Made by a program: the position numbers and the translations under genes. Positions 54,715 to 63,139 of a stretch of 64,000 nt of DNA are shown one piece after another. The stretch's first letter is position 1. Every line of letters begins with the position of its first letter. Origin of the DNA: an uncultured Clostridia bacterium (GTDB taxonomy: Bacteria > Bacillota > Clostridia > Christensenellales > Borkfalkiaceae). The DNA lies in NCBI GenBank assembly GCA_904419945.1, contig CAJFTM010000001.1:151443-215442 (forward strand), in the 5' to 3' direction. A model generated the notes under the pieces. It did no database searches. It was not told the origin of the DNA and was given only the letters and a program-made list of their open reading frames with translations.

Positions 54715-56406
54715 TTGGCAAACAAAATTCTGACACCGACAACTTTATGGAACGATTTTGACGATTCTCTCCCTCTTAATGAGAGTATTCTCAGCGAAAA
54801 GCAAGCGGATAAACTGCGCCAGTATACCGTACGCTTTGCCGGGCGCGCTGTCGGATCGGAGCGGGTCGATATTTTTGCGCATTACGCAGAACCATCCGAG
54901 GGAGATAACATTCCGGCACTGCTTATTTTGCCGGATGCGGATCAGACCGTTGACGATGCCGCAGTACGCCGTTTTGCTTCATTCGGCTATGCCGTTTTGA
55001 TGCCGGATTACCGCGGCTCTTGGCGCGGAGCGGAAGGATACACAGTATATCCGGATGCCATTGCATATGCAAATCTGCGTCAGGCCGAACGGCATTTTGA
55101 CCATGCCGACGAAACGGCGCGCGAAACATGTTGGTTCGAATGGGTCGCGGTTGCGCGCTACTGCATTCGATATCTGCGGACAAAAGAGCGTATCGGCAAG
55201 ATCGGTGTGATCGGGGTACGTGCCGGGGGCGACATTGCGTGGCAGCTTGCCGCCACGTGCGAAGATCTGGCCTGTGCCATTCCGGTTTGTGCCGGCGGTT
55301 GGCGCGCCTATCGCGGCGTCAATAAATATGGCGATACTGCAGAGCTGAAGATGGACGATGAGCGGTATCGCTTTATTGCCGGCATAGAATCGCAATCTTA
55401 TGCACCGTATGTAAAGTGTCCTGTCCTGATGCTCTGTTCGACCAATGATGAATTATTTGATGCGGACCGTGCGTTTGATACGTTTTCTCGCATTTCGCCC
55501 GATCATGAAAAAACATTTTATTTTGCTGCTCGTTATAATGGGCACATCGGCAATACAGGGCTGAAGGATCTCGATCTGTTTATCGGTAAATATTTAAAAG
55601 GCAGAGAGGTGTTTATCCCGGCTCCGGCAGAAATAGCGATTGAAGAGGACGATGACGGCGAGCTTGTCGCGCGCATCCGTTTTGATCACAACGGGGAAGT
55701 AAAGTATTGTGAAGTGTACATGGCAGAGGATATGTGTGAATCAGCCATGCGCGACTGGGTGCGCTGTGAATTCAAAAAGAACGGCAATGACGATGAGCAG
55801 ATTTTCCGAATCAATGCCGTACGCGGCGCAAAGCGCGTCTTTGCCTATGCCAAGACCAAGTACAGCTGCGGTTTCGCTGTTTCATCCAAGATCGCTTTTA
55901 AGCGTATGGAAAAGGATTATGCGAACAGCACGGAGCGCAGCCGGATCTTATACAGCAGCCGAAACGGGCGAGACAGCTTTACGGTCGTTCGGTTTGATCG
56001 CGGCAGTACTATGGCTGACTGCTTTTTGGAAAACAGTCAGCCGCCCGTTTGGCTCGTTGACGGACCGTTCGGTATTTCCGGGATCGCGTCCGACTACGGG
56101 CTCAAATTATTCCGCATCAATGATCCGCGCTATCGTCCCTCCGAAAATTCACTATTAAAGTTTGACGCTTATGCCCCTGAAACGACGACGGTACAGATTA
56201 CGATCCGTGCAGCCAAGGGCGGCAAGGATATTTTGTATCAGTGTAATCTCTTTCTCCCCGGTTGTGAAAGTTGGACGGATCATGTGCTGAGCGCAAAAGA
56301 TTTTAAGACGGACGGAAATCGGCCTTTGTCGAATTTGAGCGATGCAAAGTATATTGCCTTTTATTCGGAGGGGGCGTTTTGCATCAATAATTTACTTTGG
56401 CTGTAA
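54715..56406 (+). CDS. Alpha/beta-hydrolase family protein with missing nucleophile serine
   Basis: 563 residues: alpha/beta-hydrolase domain (~1-290) similar to dienelactone-hydrolase/acetyl-xylan-esterase/prolyl-oligopeptidase types, then a ~250-residue C-terminal beta-rich region (TTTVQITIRAAKGGKD, YIAFYSEGAF). The acid and histidine seem present (STNDELFDADRAF; YNGHIGN), but the nucleophile elbow reads IGVRAGGDIAW where GxSxG is expected, with Arg in the serine position. It is therefore probably not a serine hydrolase and may be a binding pseudoenzyme. No signal peptide. Start is TTG 54715 (MANKIL), 14 bases after sbcC. Confidence 0.7.
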   Translation: MANKILTPTTLWNDFDDSLPLNESILSEKQADKLRQYTVRFAGRAVGSERVDIFAHYAEPSEGDNIPALLILPDADQTVDDAAVRRFASFGYAVLMPDYRGSWRGAEGYTVYPDAIAYANLRQAERHFDHADETARETCWFEWVAVARYCIRYLRTKERIGKIGVIGVRAGGDIAWQLAATCEDLACAIPVCAGGWRAYRGVNKYGDTAELKMDDERYRFIAGIESQSYAPYVKCPVLMLCSTNDELFDADRAFDTFSRISPDHEKTFYFAARYNGHIGNTGLKDLDLFIGKYLKGREVFIPAPAEIAIEEDDDGELVARIRFDHNGEVKYCEVYMAEDMCESAMRDWVRCEFKKNGNDDEQIFRINAVRGAKRVFAYAKTKYSCGFAVSSKIAFKRMEKDYANSTERSRILYSSRNGRDSFTVVRFDRGSTMADCFLENSQPPVWLVDGPFGISGIASDYGLKLFRINDPRYRPSENSLLKFDAYAPETTTVQITIRAAKGGKDILYQCNLFLPGCESWTDHVLSAKDFKTDGNRPLSNLSDAKYIAFYSEGAFCINNLLWL

Positions 56407-56442
56407 AAATTCACAAAATTTACTTTTTCTGCTGTCAAAAAT

Positions 56443-56610
56443 ATGGTATACTCTATAGGAGATAAGGTTATCACCAAAAAAAAACACCCGTGCGGCAATG
56501 ACGTGTGGACGATCGTGCGAATGGGAGCTGATTGGAAGATCCGCTGCGATAAGTGCGGCAGGGTCGTGCTTCTCACGCGCGATGCATTTTTGCGTGCCGT
56601 CAAAAAATAA
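56443..56610 (+). CDS. DUF951 family small zinc-ribbon-like protein
   Basis: 55-residue gene of the YyzM/DUF951 family, conserved in Firmicutes and of unknown function. Pattern: VYSIGDKVITKKKHPCGNDVW, IVRMGADWKIRCDKCGR, VVLLTRDAFLRAVKK; the cysteines in HPCG and CDKC are conserved. ATG 56443 aligns with family N-termini but has no Shine-Dalgarno, so it may rely on coupling to the gene before it (stop 37 bases upstream). It ends 8 bases before lepB. Confidence 0.85.
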   Translation: MVYSIGDKVITKKKHPCGNDVWTIVRMGADWKIRCDKCGRVVLLTRDAFLRAVKK

Positions 56611-56618
56611 GGGAACTC

Positions 56619-57236
56619 ATGCAAGATAATCCGTATTTTGAACAAGTTGCTGAAAGGCGCGATCCGCAGCGCGAAGTTCGTTCGACAGCGCGTTTTTTAG
56701 CCGTTATAGTGGCGATCGTACTCTGTGTAGCGATCCTGTTTACGCAGATTTTTCTCGGTGTACAGGTCATTGGTTCGTCGATGGAACCGACTCTTTATGA
56801 GGGCGATTATCTCTTTGTCGATACGACTGCGAGCATTCATCGGGGAGATATTGTTGTCGTCGAGGCAGACATGCAGGACAATATCCATGATGAAACAGTG
56901 TATGAGTGGATCGTTAAGCGCGTTATCGGATTACCAGGCGATACCTTGTATGCTCAAAACGGCATATTATATCGCCGGGAAGACGGAGAGGCGGAATTCT
57001 CTGTCGTAGAAGAACCGTATTTGGATGAAGCAGATGGCTGGAGGGGCAATATTCCACAAATTACCGTTCCGGATGGGCAGGTTTATTTGCTCGGCGATCA
57101 TCGCAGCGTCAGTTTGGACAGTCGTGAACTCGGCCCGCAGCCGCTCGCGCAGGTAGTCGGGGTTGTGACCGATTGGTCACTTGCCATGAAAGAATTTTTA
57201 TCCGCAACGTTCGGGCTGTTTGCCCGTAAATCATAA
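56619..57236 (+). CDS. lepB: Signal peptidase I
   Basis: 205-residue type I signal peptidase with one N-terminal membrane anchor (~25-46, FLAVIVAIVLCVAILFTQI). Catalytic serine S54 in GSSMEPTL, general base K100 in VKRVIGLPGD, and box E LGDHRSVSLDSRELG near the C-terminus. Removes signal peptides on the outer face of the membrane. ATG 56619 lies 8 bases after DUF951. Confidence 0.95.
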   Translation: MQDNPYFEQVAERRDPQREVRSTARFLAVIVAIVLCVAILFTQIFLGVQVIGSSMEPTLYEGDYLFVDTTASIHRGDIVVVEADMQDNIHDETVYEWIVKRVIGLPGDTLYAQNGILYRREDGEAEFSVVEEPYLDEADGWRGNIPQITVPDGQVYLLGDHRSVSLDSRELGPQPLAQVVGVVTDWSLAMKEFLSATFGLFARKS

Positions 57237-57254
57237 ACAAAAGGGGGCTTCGCC

Positions 57255-58106
57255 ATGAAAGATATCGTCATTACATCGGATAGTACCTGTGATCTGAGCG
57301 TGGATCTTCTCACAGCAAACGAGATCGCGATCATGCCGCTGAGCGTCATGTTGGGAGACAGAACGTATAAAGACGGGATCGATATTATGCCGTCGGATAT
57401 CTTCCGTTATGTGGATGAAACGGGGGAGCTGCCGAAGACGGCTGCGCCGAGCGTGGAGGAATATGAGCGTTTTTTCCGTTCTTTTACAGATGAGGGAAAG
57501 ACGGTGATTCATTTTAATATTTCTTCAAAGGCGAGCGGTTCGCATGGATTTGCTTTGGCTGCCGCTCAAAAAATCGGCGGTTCGCGTGTTTATGTGGTCG
57601 ATTCGCACGCTCTGTCTACAGGGCAGGGATTGCTTGTTCTGAAAGCGTGCGATCTGCGCGAAGCAGGGAAATCTGCGGCACAGATCTACCAAACGGTCTT
57701 ATCGCTGCGCGAAAAGGTCAATACTTCCTTTATTCCCGATACGCTGCTGTACCTTTACAAGGGCGGACGCTGTTCGACGTTGTCTTATTACGGGGCAAAA
57801 GTGCTCTCCATCCATCCGATGATCGACATGAAGGAAGGCCAGTTATATCCGAAGAAAAAGTATATCGGCAAAATGACTCGCTGCATTCGTTCCTATATCA
57901 ACGATCTTGTTGCGGCCTATCCGAATTACGACAGAACGCGTTGTTTCGTCACGCACAGCAATGCAGACCCTGAACTCGTCGAACTTGCGAAAAATATGGT
58001 TCAGGAGCTCTTTCGGTTTCAGGTGATTTTGGAAACTGTTGCCGGCAGTATTATTACGAGTCATTGCGGCCGAAATACATTGGGTGTGCTCTTTATCAGT
58101 GAATAA
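57255..58106 (+). CDS. DegV family fatty-acid-binding protein
   Basis: 283-residue DegV (FakB-like) protein that binds a fatty acid for the kinase FakA. Marks: IVITSDSTCDLS, MPLSVMLGDRTYKDGIDI, FNISSKASGSHGFA, VVDSHALSTGQGLLV and the C-terminal SHCGRNTLGVLF. A role in exogenous fatty-acid use is known for FakB; whether this paralogue acts so is inferred. ATG 57255 after AGGGGG. Confidence 0.92.
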   Translation: MKDIVITSDSTCDLSVDLLTANEIAIMPLSVMLGDRTYKDGIDIMPSDIFRYVDETGELPKTAAPSVEEYERFFRSFTDEGKTVIHFNISSKASGSHGFALAAAQKIGGSRVYVVDSHALSTGQGLLVLKACDLREAGKSAAQIYQTVLSLREKVNTSFIPDTLLYLYKGGRCSTLSYYGAKVLSIHPMIDMKEGQLYPKKKYIGKMTRCIRSYINDLVAAYPNYDRTRCFVTHSNADPELVELAKNMVQELFRFQVILETVAGSIITSHCGRNTLGVLFISE

Positions 58107-58165
58107 ATATAGCATATGAAGCTAAAGAGAAAACAGCAGAGCTTGTGAAGGAGGCTTACAATCAA

Positions 58166-58435
58166 ATGCATGCAGTTGTTACAGTTACAGGAAAGGATAA
58201 AAAGGGGATCATCGCGAAGGTGAGCTCTTTTCTTGCCGAGCGCGGAGTGAATGTGGAGGATATTAGCCAGACGATCCTGCAAGATTACTTTGCCATGATC
58301 ATGTTGGTCGACATTCGTGAACTGACCATTGAACTTTCAGAACTGGCAAAAGAATGCGATCGTTTGGGGCAGGAGATCGGTATGTCCATTCGTGTTCAGC
58401 ACGAAGCGATCTTCAATGCGATGCACAACATTTGA
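58166..58435 (+). CDS. ACT domain protein (UPF0237)
   Basis: 89-residue single ACT domain, HAVVTVTGKDKKGIIAKVSSFLAERGVNVEDISQ, of the UPF0237/GcvR-like group that binds small ligands, often amino acids. It is routinely paired with a PFL/UPF0210 protein, as here (22 bases). AAGGAGG at 58147-58153 fits ATG 58166; the frame to 58145 is an extension over the ribosome site. Confidence 0.92.
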   Translation: MHAVVTVTGKDKKGIIAKVSSFLAERGVNVEDISQTILQDYFAMIMLVDIRELTIELSELAKECDRLGQEIGMSIRVQHEAIFNAMHNI

Positions 58436-58456
58436 TCGATCGGAAGGAGTTCGGCT

Positions 58457-59812
58457 ATGTTCAATCAATTTGATGTACTGGAAACGATCGATATGATCGA
58501 GCGCGAGCATCTCGATATTCGAACGATCACGATGGGCATCTCTTTGCTGCCGTGTGTGCGCGGCAGCGGGGAGGAGACGGCGCAAGCAGTCTATGATACT
58601 GTCTGTTGGAAGGCGAAGGATATTGTGCGCGTTGCGGAACAGCTCTCCGGTGAATATGGTATTCCTATTGTCAATAAGCGCGTTTCGGTCACTCCTGTCA
58701 GTTTGATCTGCGCGGCTTTTCCGCAGTCGGCGCCCTTGATCGGCCGCGCGCTTGACCGTGCCGCAAAGGAGCTTGGGATTGATTTTTTAGGCGGTTATTC
58801 GGCCCTCGTCCATAAAGGGATGGCTGATTATGAAGAGATTTTTATCCGCAGCATTCCGGAAACGCTCGCGTCCACTGAACGCGTCTGTTCGTCCGTCAAT
58901 ATCGGTTCTTCTAAGTCCGGCATCAATATGGATGCCGTTCGTTTAATGGGGGAAATGGTCAAACAGACGGCTGAACTGACGAAAGACAGTGATGGGCTTG
59001 GCTGTGCAAAGTTGGTCGTCTTCGCAAATGCGGTGGAAGATAATCCCTTTATGGCGGGAGCCTTTCACGGGATCGGCGAGAGCGGTACTGTCATCAATGT
59101 CGGCGTGTCCGGTCCCGGCGTCGTCAAACATGCGCTGGAAAATATTCCGGATGCGAACTTAAATGACGCGGCAGAGATGATCAAGCGCACGGCATTCAAG
59201 ATCACGCGCGCGGGGCAGTTAATTGCCAAAGAAGCGGCAAAGCGTTTAAATGCAGAGTTCGGGATCGTTGACCTTTCACTGGCGCCGACGCCCGTAATGG
59301 GCGATTCTGTCGCGCATATTCTCGAAGAACTTGGCCTCGAATGTGTCGGAGGACACGGGACTACGGCGGCGCTGGCCATGCTCAATGACGCAGTCAAAAA
59401 GGGCGGCGTCATGGCAAGTTCACATGTCGGCGGTCTATCGGGTGCATTTATACCGGTCAGTGAAGACATCGGTATGATCAATGCCGCACAGAAAGGGCTT
59501 TTGCACATCGATAAATTGGAAGCGATGACGGCTGTCTGCTCGGTCGGGTTGGATATGATCGCTATTCCCGGCAAAACGCCTGCGACGACCATTTCGGCTA
59601 TTATTGCAGACGAGGCGGCGATCGGCATGATCAACAACAAGACGACGGCTGTGCGCGTTATTCCCGTTCCGGGAAAGGATGTGGGTGACAGCGTCGAGTT
59701 TGGCGGCCTCTTGGGCCGTGCGCCGATCATGCCGGTCAATCCGACGGACAGTTCGCGCTTTATTTTGCGCGGCGGACGTATTCCTGCCCCCATTCATAGC
59801 AATAAAAATTAG
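58457..59812 (+). CDS. PFL family protein (UPF0210/DUF711)
   Basis: 451-residue DUF711 protein, structurally related to the glycyl-radical (PFL) barrel but without the radical loop. Marks: [51 protein letters not shown] and [20 protein letters not shown]. Biochemical role unknown; the ACT protein before it may regulate it. GGAAGGAG precedes ATG 58457. Confidence 0.93.
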   Translation: MFNQFDVLETIDMIEREHLDIRTITMGISLLPCVRGSGEETAQAVYDTVCWKAKDIVRVAEQLSGEYGIPIVNKRVSVTPVSLICAAFPQSAPLIGRALDRAAKELGIDFLGGYSALVHKGMADYEEIFIRSIPETLASTERVCSSVNIGSSKSGINMDAVRLMGEMVKQTAELTKDSDGLGCAKLVVFANAVEDNPFMAGAFHGIGESGTVINVGVSGPGVVKHALENIPDANLNDAAEMIKRTAFKITRAGQLIAKEAAKRLNAEFGIVDLSLAPTPVMGDSVAHILEELGLECVGGHGTTAALAMLNDAVKKGGVMASSHVGGLSGAFIPVSEDIGMINAAQKGLLHIDKLEAMTAVCSVGLDMIAIPGKTPATTISAIIADEAAIGMINNKTTAVRVIPVPGKDVGDSVEFGGLLGRAPIMPVNPTDSSRFILRGGRIPAPIHSNKN

Positions 59813-59820
59813 GAGTATCT

Positions 59821-61599
59821 ATGGAAAGATCGGAAGTTGAAGCAAAATATAAATGGAAAGCGGAGGATATTTTCCCATCGGATGAGGCGTGGGAAGAACA
59901 CTATAGAGCGGCAGAAGGCGGTGTATCACTCCGAAAATGGGAGGGAAAGCTGAATGATGCGGCGGCTCTTGCAGGTTTTTTTCGTGAACAGGAAAGAGTC
60001 AGTCAGTCGCTGGAACGGTTGTATTTATATGCGCACATGCGCCATGACGAAGATTCGCGCATTGCAAAATATACGGCAATGCAGTCACGGGCAATGTCCC
60101 TCTTTGTGCGCTTTTCTTCGGAAACAGCCTTCGTTGAGCCGGAACTGACGGCGCTCGATGAGTCCGTTCTTTGTTCTTTTTTGCAGGATGAGCGCCTGCG
60201 CGATTATGACTATTATCTGCGTCAGCTCATCCGCAATAAAAAACATGTCCTTTCCGCTGAAGAGGAAAAGATCCTTGCCCTGGGAGGAGAGGTCTATTCG
60301 CAATTCCAAAATATCTTTTCGATGATCGACAATGCGGATCTGCATTTCGGAGAGATCGAAGATGAATCCGGTAACCGCGTAGCGCTTACGCATGGTATGT
60401 ACAGTGTATTTTTACATGGCAGAAATCGTGAGTTGCGTCGCCGTGCCTTTGAACAGTACTATCAATCCTATATCGGCTTGACGAATACGATTGCAGCGAC
60501 CTATTTCGGCAATGTCAAGAAAGATGTGTTTTTAATGCGTGCCAGAGGTTATCATTCTTGTCTGCAGCGCGCATTGGAAGGGGAGGACGTGCCCGTTTGC
60601 GTCTATGAAAACCTCATCGCTTCCGTGCATGAAAATTTACCGGACATGCATCGCTATATTGCTTTACGCAAGCGCGTTTTGGGATATGACGAGCAGCATA
60701 TGTATGACATTTATGCTCCGCTCGTCGAAGATGCAGAACTTAAGCTCTCTTATGAAGATGCTTGTGATTTAGTTGTAGAGGGGTTGGCTCCGCTCGGGGA
60801 AGACTATGGCTCTCTCCTTCGCCGTGGGTTCGCGGAGGGCTGGGTCGATGTATGCGAGACGCCGGGGAAGCGCAGCGGTGCCTATAGTACCGGCATTTTT
60901 GGATTGCACCCGTACGTATTGCTCAATTATCAGCAAACGACAAGCGATATTTTTACCATCGCGCACGAGATGGGACATGCTTTGCATACCTATTATTCGA
61001 ATGCCAATCAGCCGTATGCAAAGGCGGATTACCGGATCTTTGTCGCTGAAGTGGCGAGCACGGTCAACGAGGTGCTTCTGCTGCGTCACATCCTGTCAAA
61101 GACAAAGGATGAAAAGATGCGGGCATATCTGCTCAACTATTTTCTTGATATGGTACGTGCGACGTTGCATCGCCAAACGATGTTCGCAGAATTTGAGGCA
61201 ATTGCACACGGCATGGTCGAAAAGGGGACTCCTTTAACCAGTGAAAATTTAAGCGAGGAATATCTCCGCCTGAACAGGCTCTATTATGGCGATGCGATCG
61301 TTCATGATGAGCAGATTGCATATGAATGGTCGCGAATCCCGCATTTTTATACCTCGTTCTATGTGTATAAATATTCAACGGGCATTGTCAGTGCGATTTC
61401 TATAGCTGACCGCATCCTGACCGAAGGAGGGGCGGCCGTTGCCGATTATAAAAAATTCCTTTCTTCGGGCGGCAGTGACGGTCCCGTGGAGCTTCTCAAG
61501 ATCGCAGGCGTCGATCTGACGACGCGAGCTCCCTTTGAGGCGGCGATGCACGCCTTTGCAGAAACGCTGGATCAGCTGGAAAAATTGCTTATAAAATAA
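59821..61599 (+). CDS. pepF: Oligoendopeptidase F
   Basis: 592-residue M3B zinc peptidase that degrades oligopeptides in the cytoplasm. Zinc motif HEMGH (H382-E383-M-G-H386) in IFTIAHEMGHALHTYYS and the second-helix glutamate in FVAEVASTVNE. Length is normal (~600). ATG 59821 lies 8 bases after the previous stop; a hairpin follows the gene. Confidence 0.96.
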   Translation: MERSEVEAKYKWKAEDIFPSDEAWEEHYRAAEGGVSLRKWEGKLNDAAALAGFFREQERVSQSLERLYLYAHMRHDEDSRIAKYTAMQSRAMSLFVRFSSETAFVEPELTALDESVLCSFLQDERLRDYDYYLRQLIRNKKHVLSAEEEKILALGGEVYSQFQNIFSMIDNADLHFGEIEDESGNRVALTHGMYSVFLHGRNRELRRRAFEQYYQSYIGLTNTIAATYFGNVKKDVFLMRARGYHSCLQRALEGEDVPVCVYENLIASVHENLPDMHRYIALRKRVLGYDEQHMYDIYAPLVEDAELKLSYEDACDLVVEGLAPLGEDYGSLLRRGFAEGWVDVCETPGKRSGAYSTGIFGLHPYVLLNYQQTTSDIFTIAHEMGHALHTYYSNANQPYAKADYRIFVAEVASTVNEVLLLRHILSKTKDEKMRAYLLNYFLDMVRATLHRQTMFAEFEAIAHGMVEKGTPLTSENLSEEYLRLNRLYYGDAIVHDEQIAYEWSRIPHFYTSFYVYKYSTGIVSAISIADRILTEGGAAVADYKKFLSSGGSDGPVELLKIAGVDLTTRAPFEAAMHAFAETLDQLEKLLIK

Positions 61600-61602
61600 A
61601 TC

Positions 61603-61629
61603 TTGCACAGAAAGACTGTGCAATAGTAT
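61603..61629 (+). terminator. Hairpin after pepF
   Basis: TTGCACAG-AAAGA-CTGTGCAA with a weak T-run (TAGTATTTTG). Confidence 0.5.
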
Positions 61630-61664
61630 TTTGTGAGCGCGCAGTATTTTGGAGTTACGACTGT

Positions 61665-63137
61665 ATGGCAAAGACGAATGTATTGCCGAATAATTTAGAG
61701 GCTGAACAGGCGTTGCTTGGCTGTCTGCTCGTCGATAACGACACGCAGACGGATATTTTGGATCAGCTATCGGAAGAAGATTTTTACCAAGAGTCACACC
61801 GATTGATTATCGGTGCGATGAAGGCCGTATTCAATGCGAGAAAGCCGGTCGACCTCGTAACATTGGCGGATGAGCTGGAAAACGAGAAGTGCCTCGATAA
61901 AGCGGGCGGCCTTACTTATATTACAGACCTTGCAAAGATTACGTTATCTGCCGCCAATTATCGATCCTATCTTGAAATCGTCAAGCGTGACAGCATCCAT
62001 CGAAAATTGATCAGAGCCTCGCAGCAGATCATCGATCACTGCATGGAGGGCGGAGAAGCAACCGACAGCATCGCTTATGCGGAAAAGTTAGTCTTTGACA
62101 TTTCAAAAAAAGCGGACACGTCCACTCTTGTCGATATGCGCGAAGACGAGAGTTATGACCGCGTTTTGAATAAATTTGAGGTCATTTCCACGGATAAAAA
62201 TGCACTGCGCGGTGTCAATACAGGCTTTACCAAGTTAGACAAGCTGACAAATGGCCTGCAAAAATCCGACTTTATTGTATTAGCTGCGCGTCCGGGCGTC
62301 GGCAAAACGACCATCGGGATGAATATCGTCGAGTATGCAGCTCTCAACGATGACCGTGTCTGTGCTGTCTTTTCGTTGGAAATGCCTCGCATTCAGCTGG
62401 CGCAGAGGTTATTGTGTTCTTATGCTCGCGTCAGTATGTCGAAGGCGTTGGCCGGCGAGTTGACGCAGAATGATTGGAAAAAGCTTTGGAAGGCAAGTTC
62501 TGACTTAAAAAAGGCAAAGATCTATATCGACGACTCTTCTAAAATTACACCGGCGGAGATCCTCTCGAAATGCCGTCGATTGAAAGCCCGCAAAGAGGGG
62601 TTGGACTTGATCATGATCGATTATATCCAGTTGATGGGCAGCGGCGAGCGTCGCCGCGAGGAGAATCGTCAGCAGGAAATTTCGAGCATTACGCGCAATT
62701 TGAAGATCATGGCAAAGGAGCTGGATGTGCCCGTCTTGGCGCTGTCGCAGCTGCGCCGTATCTCTTCTAAAGAAGAGCCGCAACTCTCCGACTTGCGTGA
62801 ATCGGGGGCAATCGAACAGGATGCAGATATGGTTATGTTCATTCACCGACCCGATGTTGCCGCGACGGAAGAGGAATTGAAAAGCGGAAAGATTATCAAG
62901 GATGCAGCGGATCTCATTATCGCCAAGCATAGAAACGGTGAATTAGGGCGCGTAAAACTGCGTTTTCGCGGCGACCAGGTGCGTTATGTCAATCCTCCGC
63001 CCGGATTTTTGCCGGATGAACCGCCGGCCCCTGCATCAAATAACAGCGAGGAGGAGAATTATCCGGACGATTACGATGCATTTGACAGAGCGATGGACGA
63101 TTTCGCAGATGTTGATCGTCGGAATACGGAGGGATAA
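61665..63137 (+). CDS. dnaB: Replicative DNA helicase DnaB
   Basis: 490-residue hexameric helicase: N-terminal primase-interacting domain (LPNNLEAEQALLGCLL), RecA-like motor with Walker A AARPGVGKTT, FSLEMPRIQLAQRL, Walker B LDLIMIDYIQLM and the arginine finger region KHRNGELGRVKLRF. A Pro/Glu/Asp-rich tail of ~40 residues extends beyond the core. Unwinds DNA at the fork; the unusual DnaD-type protein at 48940 may help load it. Stop is 2 bases before the next gene. Confidence 0.97.
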   Translation: MAKTNVLPNNLEAEQALLGCLLVDNDTQTDILDQLSEEDFYQESHRLIIGAMKAVFNARKPVDLVTLADELENEKCLDKAGGLTYITDLAKITLSAANYRSYLEIVKRDSIHRKLIRASQQIIDHCMEGGEATDSIAYAEKLVFDISKKADTSTLVDMREDESYDRVLNKFEVISTDKNALRGVNTGFTKLDKLTNGLQKSDFIVLAARPGVGKTTIGMNIVEYAALNDDRVCAVFSLEMPRIQLAQRLLCSYARVSMSKALAGELTQNDWKKLWKASSDLKKAKIYIDDSSKITPAEILSKCRRLKARKEGLDLIMIDYIQLMGSGERRREENRQQEISSITRNLKIMAKELDVPVLALSQLRRISSKEEPQLSDLRESGAIEQDADMVMFIHRPDVAATEEELKSGKIIKDAADLIIAKHRNGELGRVKLRFRGDQVRYVNPPPGFLPDEPPAPASNNSEEENYPDDYDAFDRAMDDFADVDRRNTEG

Positions 63138-63139
63138 AT

